Both the position numbers and the translations under genes were made by a program. From assembly GCF_034933565.1 (NCBI RefSeq), contig NZ_JAYFNG010000016.1, positions 1 through 64,000 of the forward strand: a stretch of 64,000 nucleotides of DNA, written 5' to 3'. Every line of letters begins with the position of its first letter. Position 1 is the first letter of the stretch. This document shows, one piece after another, positions 33,096-40,921 of the stretch. The notes under the pieces were generated by a model. It made no database searches and had not been told where the DNA came from. It saw only the letters and a list, made by a program, of their open reading frames with translations. The DNA comes from Raineyella sp034933565. Lineage in GTDB: Bacteria; Actinomycetota; Actinomycetes; Propionibacteriales; Propionibacteriaceae.

Positions 33096-34493
33096 ATGCA
33101 CACGAGCCCGATGCCCGGCTGGGGGCTGCGCCGCGCCGACCGGAAGCTCCAGATCATCATGACCGCGCTGATCGCCGCGGTCCTCATCGCCGACACCGGA
33201 TTGGTGTTCTTCACCGCCGGCGGCCTCAGCGGCAGGTCACCTCTCGAGGTCATCAGCCTGTGGGTGTTCGCGTACGCGTCGTTCCTCATCGCGGTGTGGG
33301 CACCCGGATGGTTCCTGCTGTCCACGGTGCCGTCCATCGCGCTGAGCTTCTACTGGACGGACTACGAGCGGATCCCGGTGCTGGTCCTGGCCGGTCTGCT
33401 GACGCTCACCGCGCTGGGCAGCCGCAGGTGGCTGGCGGTCGCCTGGGGGTGGGCGGTGGCGTGGACGACGGCCACGGCCCTCGTGTTCGCCCCGGCGCAC
33501 AGGGTCCAGTTCCTCGCCCTCATGCTCGTTGTCGTCTTCCTGGCGACGTCGGTCGGGATCTTCGCCCGGCGATACTTCTCCCAGCGCGACCATCATGCCC
33601 ACCAGCTGGCGCGCGTCCGGGAACTGGAGCAGCAATCGTACGAACAGGAGCTGCTGCTCCTGGCCCAGGACATCCACGACTCGATCGGCCACGCCCTCAC
33701 GCGTGCGGCGCTCCAGGTGCAGAGACTGACCGCGCCCGATGCGGCCGACACGGCGCGTCAGGCGACCGCACCGTCGACGACCACCGCGGACCTCGCGGCA
33801 GACCTGTCGGCCGTGCGGACGGCTCTGGATGAGGCCATCGTGGCCATGCACCACATCGTCGATGTGCTGGAGAACCGTTTGCCGCTCGACCGGACCACGA
33901 CCTCGATCGATCTCGACAAGGAGCTGTCGGATCTGGTCGATGTGCTGCGCAGCAGTGGCCGCAGGGTCAGTCTCGTCGACGATGCGGCAGCGGCCCCGGA
34001 GCTGTCACCCTCGATCCAGATCGAGTGCATCCGGATCCTCCAGGAGTGCACGACGAACATCCTGCGCCATTCACCCCGGTCGGCCCGGGTGGGCCTGAAG
34101 GTCCGGGTCACCGCGGAGGCGGTGGCGATGGAGGTCTCCAACACCATGGGCGCGGATGGATCACCACTCGACGGCCCGCCGGGGCCGGGCGGGCACCACG
34201 GCCTGTCGAACATGGAGGCCCGGGCCATCCGGCTGGGCGGGTTCTTCCACGCCGGTGCCGATGACGGGCAGTGGACCGTGGTCGCCCGCATCCCCGTCGG
34301 GCAGATGGTGTCATCGCACCGGACAGAGGACCGCCCCATGCCCCCCGTTCGGGGGGTTTTCGCCCCTGAGGCTGTTCACCGGGGATCCGGGCCCGTAGAG
34401 TCTGGCGTGCTCGGGGGGCGATCCCCGCAAGGAGATCGGCGGAAAGAGGGTCCGGGCGGACAGGTACGGGGTGCCTCGGCAGAGGTGTCCTGA
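33096..34493 (+). CDS. NarL-type sensor histidine kinase
   Basis: 465 residues. An N-terminal membrane domain with about five helices (residues 20-155) is followed by HisKA_3 with QDIHDSIGHALTRAALQVQR (phosphorylated His194) and a HATPase_c domain with ECTTNILRHSP, and GHHGLSNMEARAIRLGG as the glycine-rich ATP-lid motif. The kinase domain should end near VVARIPVG; about 65 more residues rich in Gly, Arg and Pro follow and pass through a terminator-like hairpin, so the true end may be earlier. GGAG precedes the ATG. Its cognate regulator is presumably the frameshifted gene divergent from it. Confidence 0.85.
   Translation: MHTSPMPGWGLRRADRKLQIIMTALIAAVLIADTGLVFFTAGGLSGRSPLEVISLWVFAYASFLIAVWAPGWFLLSTVPSIALSFYWTDYERIPVLVLAGLLTLTALGSRRWLAVAWGWAVAWTTATALVFAPAHRVQFLALMLVVVFLATSVGIFARRYFSQRDHHAHQLARVRELEQQSYEQELLLLAQDIHDSIGHALTRAALQVQRLTAPDAADTARQATAPSTTTADLAADLSAVRTALDEAIVAMHHIVDVLENRLPLDRTTTSIDLDKELSDLVDVLRSSGRRVSLVDDAAAAPELSPSIQIECIRILQECTTNILRHSPRSARVGLKVRVTAEAVAMEVSNTMGADGSPLDGPPGPGGHHGLSNMEARAIRLGGFFHAGADDGQWTVVARIPVGQMVSSHRTEDRPMPPVRGVFAPEAVHRGSGPVESGVLGGRSPQGDRRKEGPGGQVRGASAEVS
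34341..34360 (+). terminator. Intrinsic-terminator-like hairpin inside the kinase 3' end
   Basis: CCCCCCG, two T residues, CGGGGGG and then TTTT: a 7-bp GC stem with a T-run, the most classical terminator in the window. It falls 133 bases before the nominal stop of the kinase gene, which suggests that the last part of that frame is not normally transcribed or that the frame is disturbed. Confidence 0.6.
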
Positions 34494-34517
34494 GCCGGTT
34501 CGACCAGCCCCGTCGAT

Positions 34518-34555
34518 GGTGGTGAGCTCCGGGTTCCGCCCGGGAGCTCACCACC
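34518..34555. terminator. 13-bp hairpin between convergent kinase and monooxygenase genes
   Basis: GGTGGTGAGCTCC at 34518-34530 pairs perfectly with 34543-34555 around a 12-base loop. It lies between two convergent genes and is probably a bidirectional terminator. It could equally end a short transcript starting near 34410 (see findings). Confidence 0.6.
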
Positions 34556-34691
34556 GTCTCCGCTTCTACGGGTCCCCTTCCCGGTGCTGCGACCCGGTGG
34601 TCCCGGACATCCGTCCCACTCCTGGACCGAGCGACGGCGCCCGGCCCGCTCGATGACCGCCCCTCTCGAGGACCTGATGCGGTCCGAGGGC

Positions 34692-35360
34692 CTAGGGCCC
34701 GACGGTCGGCCCGCCGTCGGCCTGTCCACCGTCCGGCCGCGCCTCGCCCTGCTGCTTCGCGGCGGCCTTCCGGGCGCCCGCGACCAGCCAACCCTTGAAC
34801 AACGGTGTCAGCACGCGCGGCATCACCAGGTAGGTCATGGCCGCGGTGATGCAGATCGTGATCACGGCGGTCCGGACCAGGAACGGCACCGGCGCCAGCA
34901 GCGGGAGGCCGCCCGGCAGCAGCGGCAGCGTGCTCAGCAGCCAGATGAAGAAGGTCGCCGTCGGCCAGATCCCCACCCAGGTCACGAAGGCCATCCGGTG
35001 CTTCGGTGGGTTCATCGAGGCCGGGACCACGGCCGGCTCGAACCAGGCCTCGAGCCCGGTGAGACGGCGGTGCACGGGCTCGCCCTCGGCGACGGCATGC
35101 ATCCGGCCGAGGACGTCGGCCCGCTCCGGGCTGGTGTCCCAGGCCGCGAAGCCCGCGTCGTCGTGGTAGCGGACGACGACATGGTAGGGATCGCCGGACC
35201 GCTCCGGCGGGATCAGGTCGGCGCCGAGAAAGCCCGGCTTCTGCCGCATCAAGGTGAACATCTCCCGGACCAGATCCTCGTACTCGTGCTCGCGTCCGGG
35301 CCTGGCGTAGCGGGTCGCGATCCGGGTGATGGCGACGGGTCCGGCGGCGGGGTGACTCAT
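34692..35360 (-). CDS. Antibiotic biosynthesis monooxygenase (ABM) domain fused to a membrane domain
   Basis: 222 residues. The first ~105 residues form an ABM ferredoxin-like domain (ITRIATRYARPGREHEYEDL, HVVVRYHDDAGFAAWDTSPE). After a loop with NPPKHRMAFVTWVGIWPTAT come two or three transmembrane helices (about 125-195) and a Lys/Gly/Gln-rich tail. Soluble ABM proteins act on polyketide or heme-like substrates or serve as small regulators; the membrane-fused version is found in many bacteria but its job is not known. AAGAAGG precedes the ATG at 35360. Confidence 0.82.
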   Translation of the reverse strand: MSHPAAGPVAITRIATRYARPGREHEYEDLVREMFTLMRQKPGFLGADLIPPERSGDPYHVVVRYHDDAGFAAWDTSPERADVLGRMHAVAEGEPVHRRLTGLEAWFEPAVVPASMNPPKHRMAFVTWVGIWPTATFFIWLLSTLPLLPGGLPLLAPVPFLVRTAVITICITAAMTYLVMPRVLTPLFKGWLVAGARKAAAKQQGEARPDGGQADGGPTVGP

Positions 35361-35421
35361 GGCATGTCCTTCTTCGACGGTTGCTCGACGGGGCGGTCCC
35401 ACACTTCTCGACCGGGCGGTC

Positions 35422-36354
35422 TCACAGGCCGAGGGCCTGCAGCAGGCGGGTGGCGGGGGAGCCGAGGCCGTACGTGTCGACCAACCCGTCCCAGCCGGCC
35501 CGGTCCGCCACCGCGCGGGGGAGCAGCAGGTCGTCGGGGCCGACCCCGAGCGGCAGGTCGCGTCGGATCCTGATCACCTGCGGGGCGATGTCCAGATAGT
35601 CCGCCCCGGCCCGGATCGCCTCGGCCTGGCGTGCGGTGAGGCCGCCCTTCTCGACCGCCCCGTCGGCTGCCGCCCGCCGGACGCCCGCGAGGTCGCCGTA
35701 GCGGTCCAGCAGCCGCGCGGCCGTCCTGTCACCGATCCCGGGGACGCCGGGGATGCCGTCCGAGCTGTCACCTCGCAGGCTGGCCAGCTCCACGTACGAG
35801 GCCGGTCCGACGCCGTACGTCTCGCGGGTCTGCGCCTCGTGGATCTCCCGCCACCCGGGGGTCCGGCCCACCGGGGTGAGCAGCCCGACCCCGGCGGCGT
35901 CGTCGACGAGCTGGGTGAAGTCGCGGTCCCCGCTCGCCACCGTCACCGCGCCGACACCGGCGAAGAGCGCCGCCAGGGTGCCGATCACGTCGTCCGCCTC
36001 CGCGCCGGCGGCGCCGAGCACCGGCAGACCCAGCGCGGTCAGCAGCCGGTGGATCACCGGGATCTGCACCACCAGGTCCGCCGGGATCTCCTCGGAGTGC
36101 CCGTCCGCGGCGACGCGATGGGCCTTGTACGAGGCCAGCAGATCGACCCGCCACTGCGGTCGCCAGTCCTGGTCCCAGGCACAGGCCAGATGCGTGGGAC
36201 GTCGTTCCTCCAGCAGCCGGGTGAGGGCGTCCAGGGTTCCGCGCAGGGCGTTGACCGGCTCCCCGGCCGGACCACGCAGCCTCGAGGGGACTCCGTGGAA
36301 GGCGCGGAAGAACAGGTAGGAGGTGTCGACGACGAGCAGCTGCGGCGTGACCAT
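35422..36354 (-). CDS. 5'-3' exonuclease (Pol I N-terminal/FEN-like)
   Basis: 310 residues, matching stand-alone actinobacterial FEN-type nucleases. Metal-binding acidic clusters are visible: LLVVDTSYLFFRAF, ACAWDQDWRPQWR, GAEADDVIGTLA, TVASGDRDFTQLVDD and the helix-3-turn region DSSDGIPGVPGIGDRTAARLL. It removes RNA or flapped 5' ends during replication and repair. CAGGA lies eight bases before the ATG at 36354. The gene is upstream of the ABM gene on the same strand, 61 bases away. DNA polymerase I itself is not in the window. Confidence 0.92.
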   Translation of the reverse strand: MVTPQLLVVDTSYLFFRAFHGVPSRLRGPAGEPVNALRGTLDALTRLLEERRPTHLACAWDQDWRPQWRVDLLASYKAHRVAADGHSEEIPADLVVQIPVIHRLLTALGLPVLGAAGAEADDVIGTLAALFAGVGAVTVASGDRDFTQLVDDAAGVGLLTPVGRTPGWREIHEAQTRETYGVGPASYVELASLRGDSSDGIPGVPGIGDRTAARLLDRYGDLAGVRRAAADGAVEKGGLTARQAEAIRAGADYLDIAPQVIRIRRDLPLGVGPDDLLLPRAVADRAGWDGLVDTYGLGSPATRLLQALGL

Positions 36355-36486
36355 GGGCTCATCCTGCCGCCCCGTCGGGGCGCCCGCCACTGCTGCGGGC
36401 AACCCTCGGCACCCGAGGCAGAGCCCTGCCCGCACCCCGGAGCGGCCTCCCGGAGAGCCGAGCCGAAGCCGCGGGTGGTGACCGGT

Positions 36487-36492
36487 TATCGT
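36487..36492 (+). promoter_or_regulatory. -10 element TATCGT of a probably leaderless gene
   Basis: TATCGT ends six bases before the ATG at 36499, and there is no ribosome-binding site between them. This is the spacing expected when transcription starts at the start codon. A -35 element is not obvious. Confidence 0.45.
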
Positions 36493-36498
36493 GTAGCC

Positions 36499-37101
36499 AT
36501 GAGCGATCCCCGCATCGGCCTCACCGTCACGCATCGTCGGTACGTCGGCCACAACCACACCCATTACTCGGGCAGCCAGGTCGATCATTCGTACACGATG
36601 TCGCTGCTGTCCGATGCGGCCACCGAGGTGTGCATCCGCACCGACTCCGATGAGGGTGCCATCGTGGCGTACGACGAGATCGACTTCCTCGCCCCGATCT
36701 ACGCGGGCGACGTGCTGGAGGTCGAGGCGTTCGTCGTGGGGGTGGGCAGCACGAGCCGGGAGCTGGGCATGGAGGCCCGGGTGATCTGCCGCGAGGCCCA
36801 GCGCCTCGACAGCAACCCGAGGCTGGCCCCCACCGCCTCGTACGTCCTCGAGCAGCCCCTCGTGGTCGCCCGGGCGACGGCGACGGTGGTCGTGGCGAAC
36901 CCACTGCCGGAGCCCCCCACGCCGTGGGGCACCCAGGTCGCCGATGTCCCCGACCGTCCGGAGCGGGACCCGAAGGCGGGGCTGAAGGATCTCCAGGAGA
37001 CCTGGCTGCGGTGGACCCGGGACGCTCGCGAGCAGATCGAGAAGCGCGCCGCGGACCTGCGAAGCCGTTCCCAGGCCCCGGCGGACCACAGCGAGGAATG
37101 A
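36499..37101 (+). CDS. Hotdog-fold protein, aminobutyryl-CoA ammonia-lyase/thioesterase-like
   Basis: 200 residues. The hotdog domain covers about residues 8-145: THRRYVGHNHTHYSGSQVDH, then LLSDAATEVCIRTDSDEGA, and FLAPIYAGDVLEVEAFVVGV. This strongly resembles the 3-aminobutyryl-CoA (or beta-alanyl-CoA) ammonia-lyase group of lysine fermentation, which removes ammonia from an acyl-CoA amine. None of the other lysine-fermentation genes is nearby, so the substrate is uncertain and a thioesterase role is possible. The C-terminal 45 residues are charged and helical. A -10 hexamer sits just before the ATG. Its last codons and stop are duplicated at 37128-37146. Confidence 0.78.
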   Translation: MSDPRIGLTVTHRRYVGHNHTHYSGSQVDHSYTMSLLSDAATEVCIRTDSDEGAIVAYDEIDFLAPIYAGDVLEVEAFVVGVGSTSRELGMEARVICREAQRLDSNPRLAPTASYVLEQPLVVARATATVVVANPLPEPPTPWGTQVADVPDRPERDPKAGLKDLQETWLRWTRDAREQIEKRAADLRSRSQAPADHSEE

Positions 37102-37146
37102 CGCCCGGCCCACGGCGAGGGACACCCGACCACAGCGAGGAATGAC
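37084..37146. repeat. 19-bp direct repeat carrying the hotdog gene stop
   Basis: GACCACAGCGAGGAATGAC occurs at 37084-37102 (codons D-H-S-E-E and the stop of the hotdog gene) and again, identically, at 37128-37146, just before the ppm start. Confidence 0.85.
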
Positions 37147-37154
37147 ACACGACA

Positions 37155-37970
37155 ATGACTGAACCCACCACCCGGACCCTGACCGTCCAGAAGACCCCGG
37201 AGGGGTCGGACCGTCGGGTCCTGGTCTGCATCCCCACCTACAACGAGGCCCAGAACATCGAATCGATCGTCGGCCGGCTGCGCTCCGCCGTCCCGTCGGC
37301 CGAGGTGCTCGTGGTGGACGACAACTCCCCGGACGGCACCGGCGACATCGCCGATCGTCTGGCGGGTGCGGACAGCCGGATCCATGTGCTGCACCGCCAG
37401 GGCAAGGAGGGGCTCGCCGCGGCGTACGTCGCGGCGTTCCGGTGGGGGCTCGAGCAGGGCTTCGACGTGCTGGTGGAGATGGACGCCGACGGCTCGCACC
37501 GGCCCGAGGAACTGCCGCGGCTGCTGGAGGCGCTGGATCACGCCGACATGGTCAAGGGATCGCGCTGGGTGCCGGGTGGGTCGGTCATCAACTGGCCGAA
37601 GTCGCGTGAGTACCTGTCGCGGGCGGGCAACCTCTACACCCGGATCCTGCTGGGTGTCCGGGTCAGGGACATCACCGGCGGCTACAACGTCTTCCGGGCC
37701 CAGACGCTGCGGGACATCGGCCTGGACAACATCGCCGCGGCCGGCTACTTCTTCCAGACCGACATGACGATCAACACGATCGAGGCGGGCCACTCCGTCG
37801 TCGAGGTGCCGATCACGTTCGAGGAGCGCCGGTTCGGCGAGTCCAAGCTGGACAAGAGCATCTTCTTCGAGTCGCTCGCCCGCACCACGGCCTGGGGTCT
37901 GAAGCGTCGCGGCGCCCAGCTGCGCCGGCTGACCGGCAAGGGCCACCGGGGCGTCACCCCCACCGTCTGA
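37155..37970 (+). CDS. ppm: Polyprenol-phosphate mannose synthase (GT2)
   Basis: 271 residues, a GT2 catalytic domain without the apolipoprotein acyltransferase domain found in mycobacterial Ppm1. Motifs: VLVCIPTYNEAQNIE, EVLVVDDNSPDGTGDIA, GFDVLVEMDADGSHRPEE (metal-binding D-A-D) and TGGYNVFRAQTLRDIG. It transfers mannose from GDP-mannose to polyprenol phosphate at the cytoplasmic membrane, giving the donor used for lipoglycans and protein O-mannosylation. It converges on rbpA, an arrangement conserved in mycobacteria. The ATG at 37155 lies 54 bases after the hotdog gene. Confidence 0.93.
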   Translation: MTEPTTRTLTVQKTPEGSDRRVLVCIPTYNEAQNIESIVGRLRSAVPSAEVLVVDDNSPDGTGDIADRLAGADSRIHVLHRQGKEGLAAAYVAAFRWGLEQGFDVLVEMDADGSHRPEELPRLLEALDHADMVKGSRWVPGGSVINWPKSREYLSRAGNLYTRILLGVRVRDITGGYNVFRAQTLRDIGLDNIAAAGYFFQTDMTINTIEAGHSVVEVPITFEERRFGESKLDKSIFFESLARTTAWGLKRRGAQLRRLTGKGHRGVTPTV

Positions 37971-38087
37971 GCCCTGCAGCCTGAACCCGGACCGGCTGAA
38001 TCCTGCAGCCTGAAGTCCACCGGCCGGGCCTCGCCGACAGCCTCTCGGCTACCGCCGACCGGATCGCCGGGCACCGACCGGATCGCC

Positions 38088-38138
38088 GGACGCATCAGGG
38101 CCCCCGGACCGCGACGGTCCGGGGGCCCTGATGCGTCC
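38088..38138. terminator. Perfect 24-bp hairpin between convergent ppm and rbpA
   Basis: Arms 38088-38111 and 38115-38138 are perfectly complementary, with a three-base loop (CGA). No T-tract follows. It lies midway between two convergent genes and should terminate both. A 12-base repeat (CTGCAGCCTGAA) in the same spacer, starting near 37975 and 38003, is unrelated to the hairpin. Confidence 0.75.
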
Positions 38139-38205
38139 TGGTGCTGATGCCGATCGAGGAGCCCGACCGACCGATGGGTCCGCCCGGCCGGGCGGGCCGA
38201 TCGGA

Positions 38206-38595
38206 TCAGCGGCGCTTCTTCGACGGTGGCGTCGTCCGGCGCATGTACTCGTCGGTGCTGATGGCACCGCTCGTCCGGACCTCCTCGAGACGCTCCGAGA
38301 GGAGCTCCTCCAGATCGGCCAGCGAACGACGTTCCAGCAGCATGTCCCAGTGGGTGCGCGGCGGCTTGCCCTCCTTCACCTCGGGCTCGACGCCGTCCGA
38401 CCGCTTCGCCTCCTGGCCGCAGCGCGGACACTCCCACACCGTCGGCAGATCGGCCTCCTCGGCGAAGGTCATCTCGAAATGGTGTCCCTGGGGGCAGTCG
38501 AAGCCCACTTCCTGGCGCGGTGCGAAATCCACACCCACCTCGTCCTCGAAACTCTTGGATCCGAGACCGGAACCTCGCAGAGAACGATCAGCCAT
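38206..38595 (-). CDS. rbpA: RNA polymerase-binding protein RbpA
   Basis: 129 residues. The opening MADRSLRGSGLGSKSFE is the RbpA N-terminal tail. A zinc-ribbon core follows, with cysteines in GFDCPQGHHF and VWECPRCGQ, then the basic linker and the sigma-interacting domain (HWDMLLERRSLADLEELL). RbpA binds the group 1/2 sigma factors and stabilises the open promoter complex; it is restricted to actinobacteria. CTAGGAGG before the ATG is a strong ribosome site. It is convergent with ppm. Confidence 0.97.
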   Translation of the reverse strand: MADRSLRGSGLGSKSFEDEVGVDFAPRQEVGFDCPQGHHFEMTFAEEADLPTVWECPRCGQEAKRSDGVEPEVKEGKPPRTHWDMLLERRSLADLEELLSERLEEVRTSGAISTDEYMRRTTPPSKKRR

Positions 38596-38662
38596 CTGCT
38601 ACCTCCTAGGATTGCTGGTCGACCGGTCAACGCCGGCGCGACCCGGACTGTTCCCGGCCGGC

Positions 38663-40036
38663 CTACCGGTCGACGTCCAGAGTAGCCGTCCGGGCCAAGA
38701 CCGCGCCCGACCTTCCCTGGGCCGCCGGGACCTGCAGCAGCAGGAGCGCCCCGGCGACGAGGATCAGGACGATCGCCACGATACCCCAGCGGTCCTGGTG
38801 GGTGAGCCCGGCGAACAGTCCGAACAGGGCGGGGGAGAGGAAGGACACCGCACGTCCCGAGGTGGTGTAGAGGCCGAACATCTGGCCCTGGCGTTCCAGC
38901 GGCGCCATCCGCGCCATCATCGAGCGCGACGAGGACTGGGCCGGCCCGACGAACAGGCACAGCGCGAGTCCGAACACCCAGAACAGCCCCAGGCTGTGGA
39001 CGAACAGCAGCGTCGTCGCCGCGCCGATCAGGCCGATGATGGAGCCGAGGATCACCGGGCGGGCGCCGTACCGGTCCTCCAGCAGACCCCCGGCGCCGGC
39101 CCCGGCGGCGGCGACGATGTTGGCCGCCACGCCGAAGATCAGCACGGCGCTGGGCGCCATCCCGTAGACGCTGACGGCGAGCACGGCCCCGAAGGTGAAC
39201 ACCGCGGCCAGCCCGTCCCGGTAGATCGCCGAGGCGACCAGGAACCGGACCGCGTCCGGGTCGTCGCGCCACAGCTCGCGGACGTCACCGACGAGCCGGC
39301 GGTACGCGGCCACCGGACCCGTACGGCCCCGCCGTGCCCCGCCGGCCGGGTCAGGCACCTCCGGATCGGGCACCGCGATGAACACCGGGACGGCGAAGAC
39401 GAGGTACCACGCGGCGACGACCAGGCAGACGATCCGGACACCCAGGCCATCGGTCGAGGGCACCCCGAACCAGTTGCCCTCGGCGATGATGCCGAAGTAG
39501 GCCACCAGCAGCAGGAAGATGCTGCCGGTGTAGCCCATCGCCCAGCCCAGGCCGGACACCCGGCCCATGTCGTCGTCCTCGGAGACCTGCTTCAGCATCG
39601 CGTAGTACGACACGTTGCTGAACTCGGCCGCCACCGTGCCGACGCCCAGCAGCACCAGGCCACCGACCAGGTAGGCGGGTGCCGGGCGGATGGCGTACAT
39701 GGCCGCCGTCGCGGCGATGACGACCGCGGTCCACAGCGCGAGGCTACGGCGCCGACCGCCGCCGTCGGCCTGCTGGCCCATGATCGGGGCGGTGACGGCG
39801 ATCACCGCCCCGGCGATGGCGGTGGAGATGCTCAGCGCGGTCGCCCCGCTGACCGCACCGTCCCGGGCGGCCACCGTCCCGGTGAGGTAGGTCGCGAAGA
39901 CGAAGGTGACGATCACCGAGTGGAAGGCCGACGAGCCCCAGTCGTACGACACCCACGACCAGATCCGGGCGCGCCGCCCGAAGCGGTGGGGCCGAGGGCG
40001 CCCCGCACCCACGATCCCCATCTCAGTCCCGGCCAT
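38663..40036 (-). CDS. MFS transporter, UMF1/Atg22-like
   Basis: 457 residues with about 12 transmembrane helices. The opening WSWVSYDWGSSAFHSVIVTF is the signature of the UMF1 (Atg22-like) group of the major facilitator superfamily; QQADGGGRRRSLA is the A-loop-like basic motif, and LEDRYGARPVIL the corresponding loop in the second half. Fungal Atg22 exports amino acids from the vacuole; bacterial substrates are unknown. ATG at 40036 overlaps the phosphodiesterase gene by 14 bases; ATG at 40021, one base after that stop, is an equally good choice. Cotranscription with the phosphodiesterase is clear. Confidence 0.88.
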   Translation of the reverse strand: MAGTEMGIVGAGRPRPHRFGRRARIWSWVSYDWGSSAFHSVIVTFVFATYLTGTVAARDGAVSGATALSISTAIAGAVIAVTAPIMGQQADGGGRRRSLALWTAVVIAATAAMYAIRPAPAYLVGGLVLLGVGTVAAEFSNVSYYAMLKQVSEDDDMGRVSGLGWAMGYTGSIFLLLVAYFGIIAEGNWFGVPSTDGLGVRIVCLVVAAWYLVFAVPVFIAVPDPEVPDPAGGARRGRTGPVAAYRRLVGDVRELWRDDPDAVRFLVASAIYRDGLAAVFTFGAVLAVSVYGMAPSAVLIFGVAANIVAAAGAGAGGLLEDRYGARPVILGSIIGLIGAATTLLFVHSLGLFWVFGLALCLFVGPAQSSSRSMMARMAPLERQGQMFGLYTTSGRAVSFLSPALFGLFAGLTHQDRWGIVAIVLILVAGALLLLQVPAAQGRSGAVLARTATLDVDR

Positions 40037-40871
40037 ACCAGAGTCCCCGCTCCACCAGGACGTCCTTGAGGACGTCGATCCGATCGCTGACCAGTCCGTC
40101 GACACCCAGATCGATGAGCTCGGTCATCTGCACCGGGTCGTCGACCGTCCACACGTGCACCTTCTTGCCCGCCGCATGGGCGGCCGCCACGAACCCCGCA
40201 GTGACCACCCGGCCCTCGTCGCCACGGATGTCCGGCCCGGCCAGCGCCCGCAGTCCGGCGGGCAGGGAGGCCACCGCGGACGGCAGCTTCGTCCAGTGCG
40301 GCACCTGCAGCACGTTGCCGTCGGCCGACAGCAGGCGGGGGAGCACCGGGACCAGCCGGGTCCAGGCGATCCCGGCCGGGCTGACCGAGGTGGAGACCTG
40401 GGCGCCGGCCAGCCGACGGAACTCATGCAGCCTGGCGGCGGAGAACGAGGCGACGTTCACCCGCCGCTGGGCCCGGTGCCGGTTGAGCACCTCGAGCAGC
40501 GGTGCCACCGTGCCGTCCGCCTTGAGATCGATGTTGAAGAAGGTGTCCGGGAACGCCTCGAACACCTCGTCGAGGGTCGGGACGGGCTCCGTCCCGCCGA
40601 TCCGGGCCCGGGCGACCTCGGTGTGGTCGAGCTCGGCGATCACCCCGGTGCGGTCCGTCACCCGGTCGAGGCGGTCGTCGTGGAAGGCCACCAGGACCCC
40701 GTCCCGGGTGGCGTGCACGTCGGTCTCGATGTGGGTGTAGCCGAGGGCGACGGCCCGGCCGAAGGCGTACAGGCTGTTCTCCCGGCCGACGTTCGGGGCG
40801 TACATGGAGCCCCCGCGGTGTGCCAGGGCGAGGAACGGCGGAGAGAAGAACGGGAGATCGGAGACGGACAT
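40023..40871 (-). CDS. Glycerophosphodiester phosphodiesterase
   Basis: 282 residues. The TIM-barrel GDPD signature is present: LALAHRGGSMYAPNVGREN with the catalytic histidine, GYTHIETDVHATRDGVLVAFHDD with metal-binding E-x-D and the second histidine, then FNIDLKAD and VHVWTVDD. It cleaves glycerophosphodiesters to sn-glycerol-3-phosphate and an alcohol. There is no signal peptide, so it acts in the cytoplasm. It precedes and overlaps the UMF1 transporter gene, suggesting that the transporter and enzyme are used together. Confidence 0.93.
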   Translation of the reverse strand: MSVSDLPFFSPPFLALAHRGGSMYAPNVGRENSLYAFGRAVALGYTHIETDVHATRDGVLVAFHDDRLDRVTDRTGVIAELDHTEVARARIGGTEPVPTLDEVFEAFPDTFFNIDLKADGTVAPLLEVLNRHRAQRRVNVASFSAARLHEFRRLAGAQVSTSVSPAGIAWTRLVPVLPRLLSADGNVLQVPHWTKLPSAVASLPAGLRALAGPDIRGDEGRVVTAGFVAAAHAAGKKVHVWTVDDPVQMTELIDLGVDGLVSDRIDVLKDVLVERGLWYGRD

Positions 40872-40921
40872 GGCGCCATCCCAGCAGAGGCAGGTGACCA
40901 ACGGGTGACGCCGCGCCCCGG

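Noticed and set aside
34404..34500. 6C RNA
   Set aside because: The C-runs are in a stem, not in two hairpin loops as in that RNA class.
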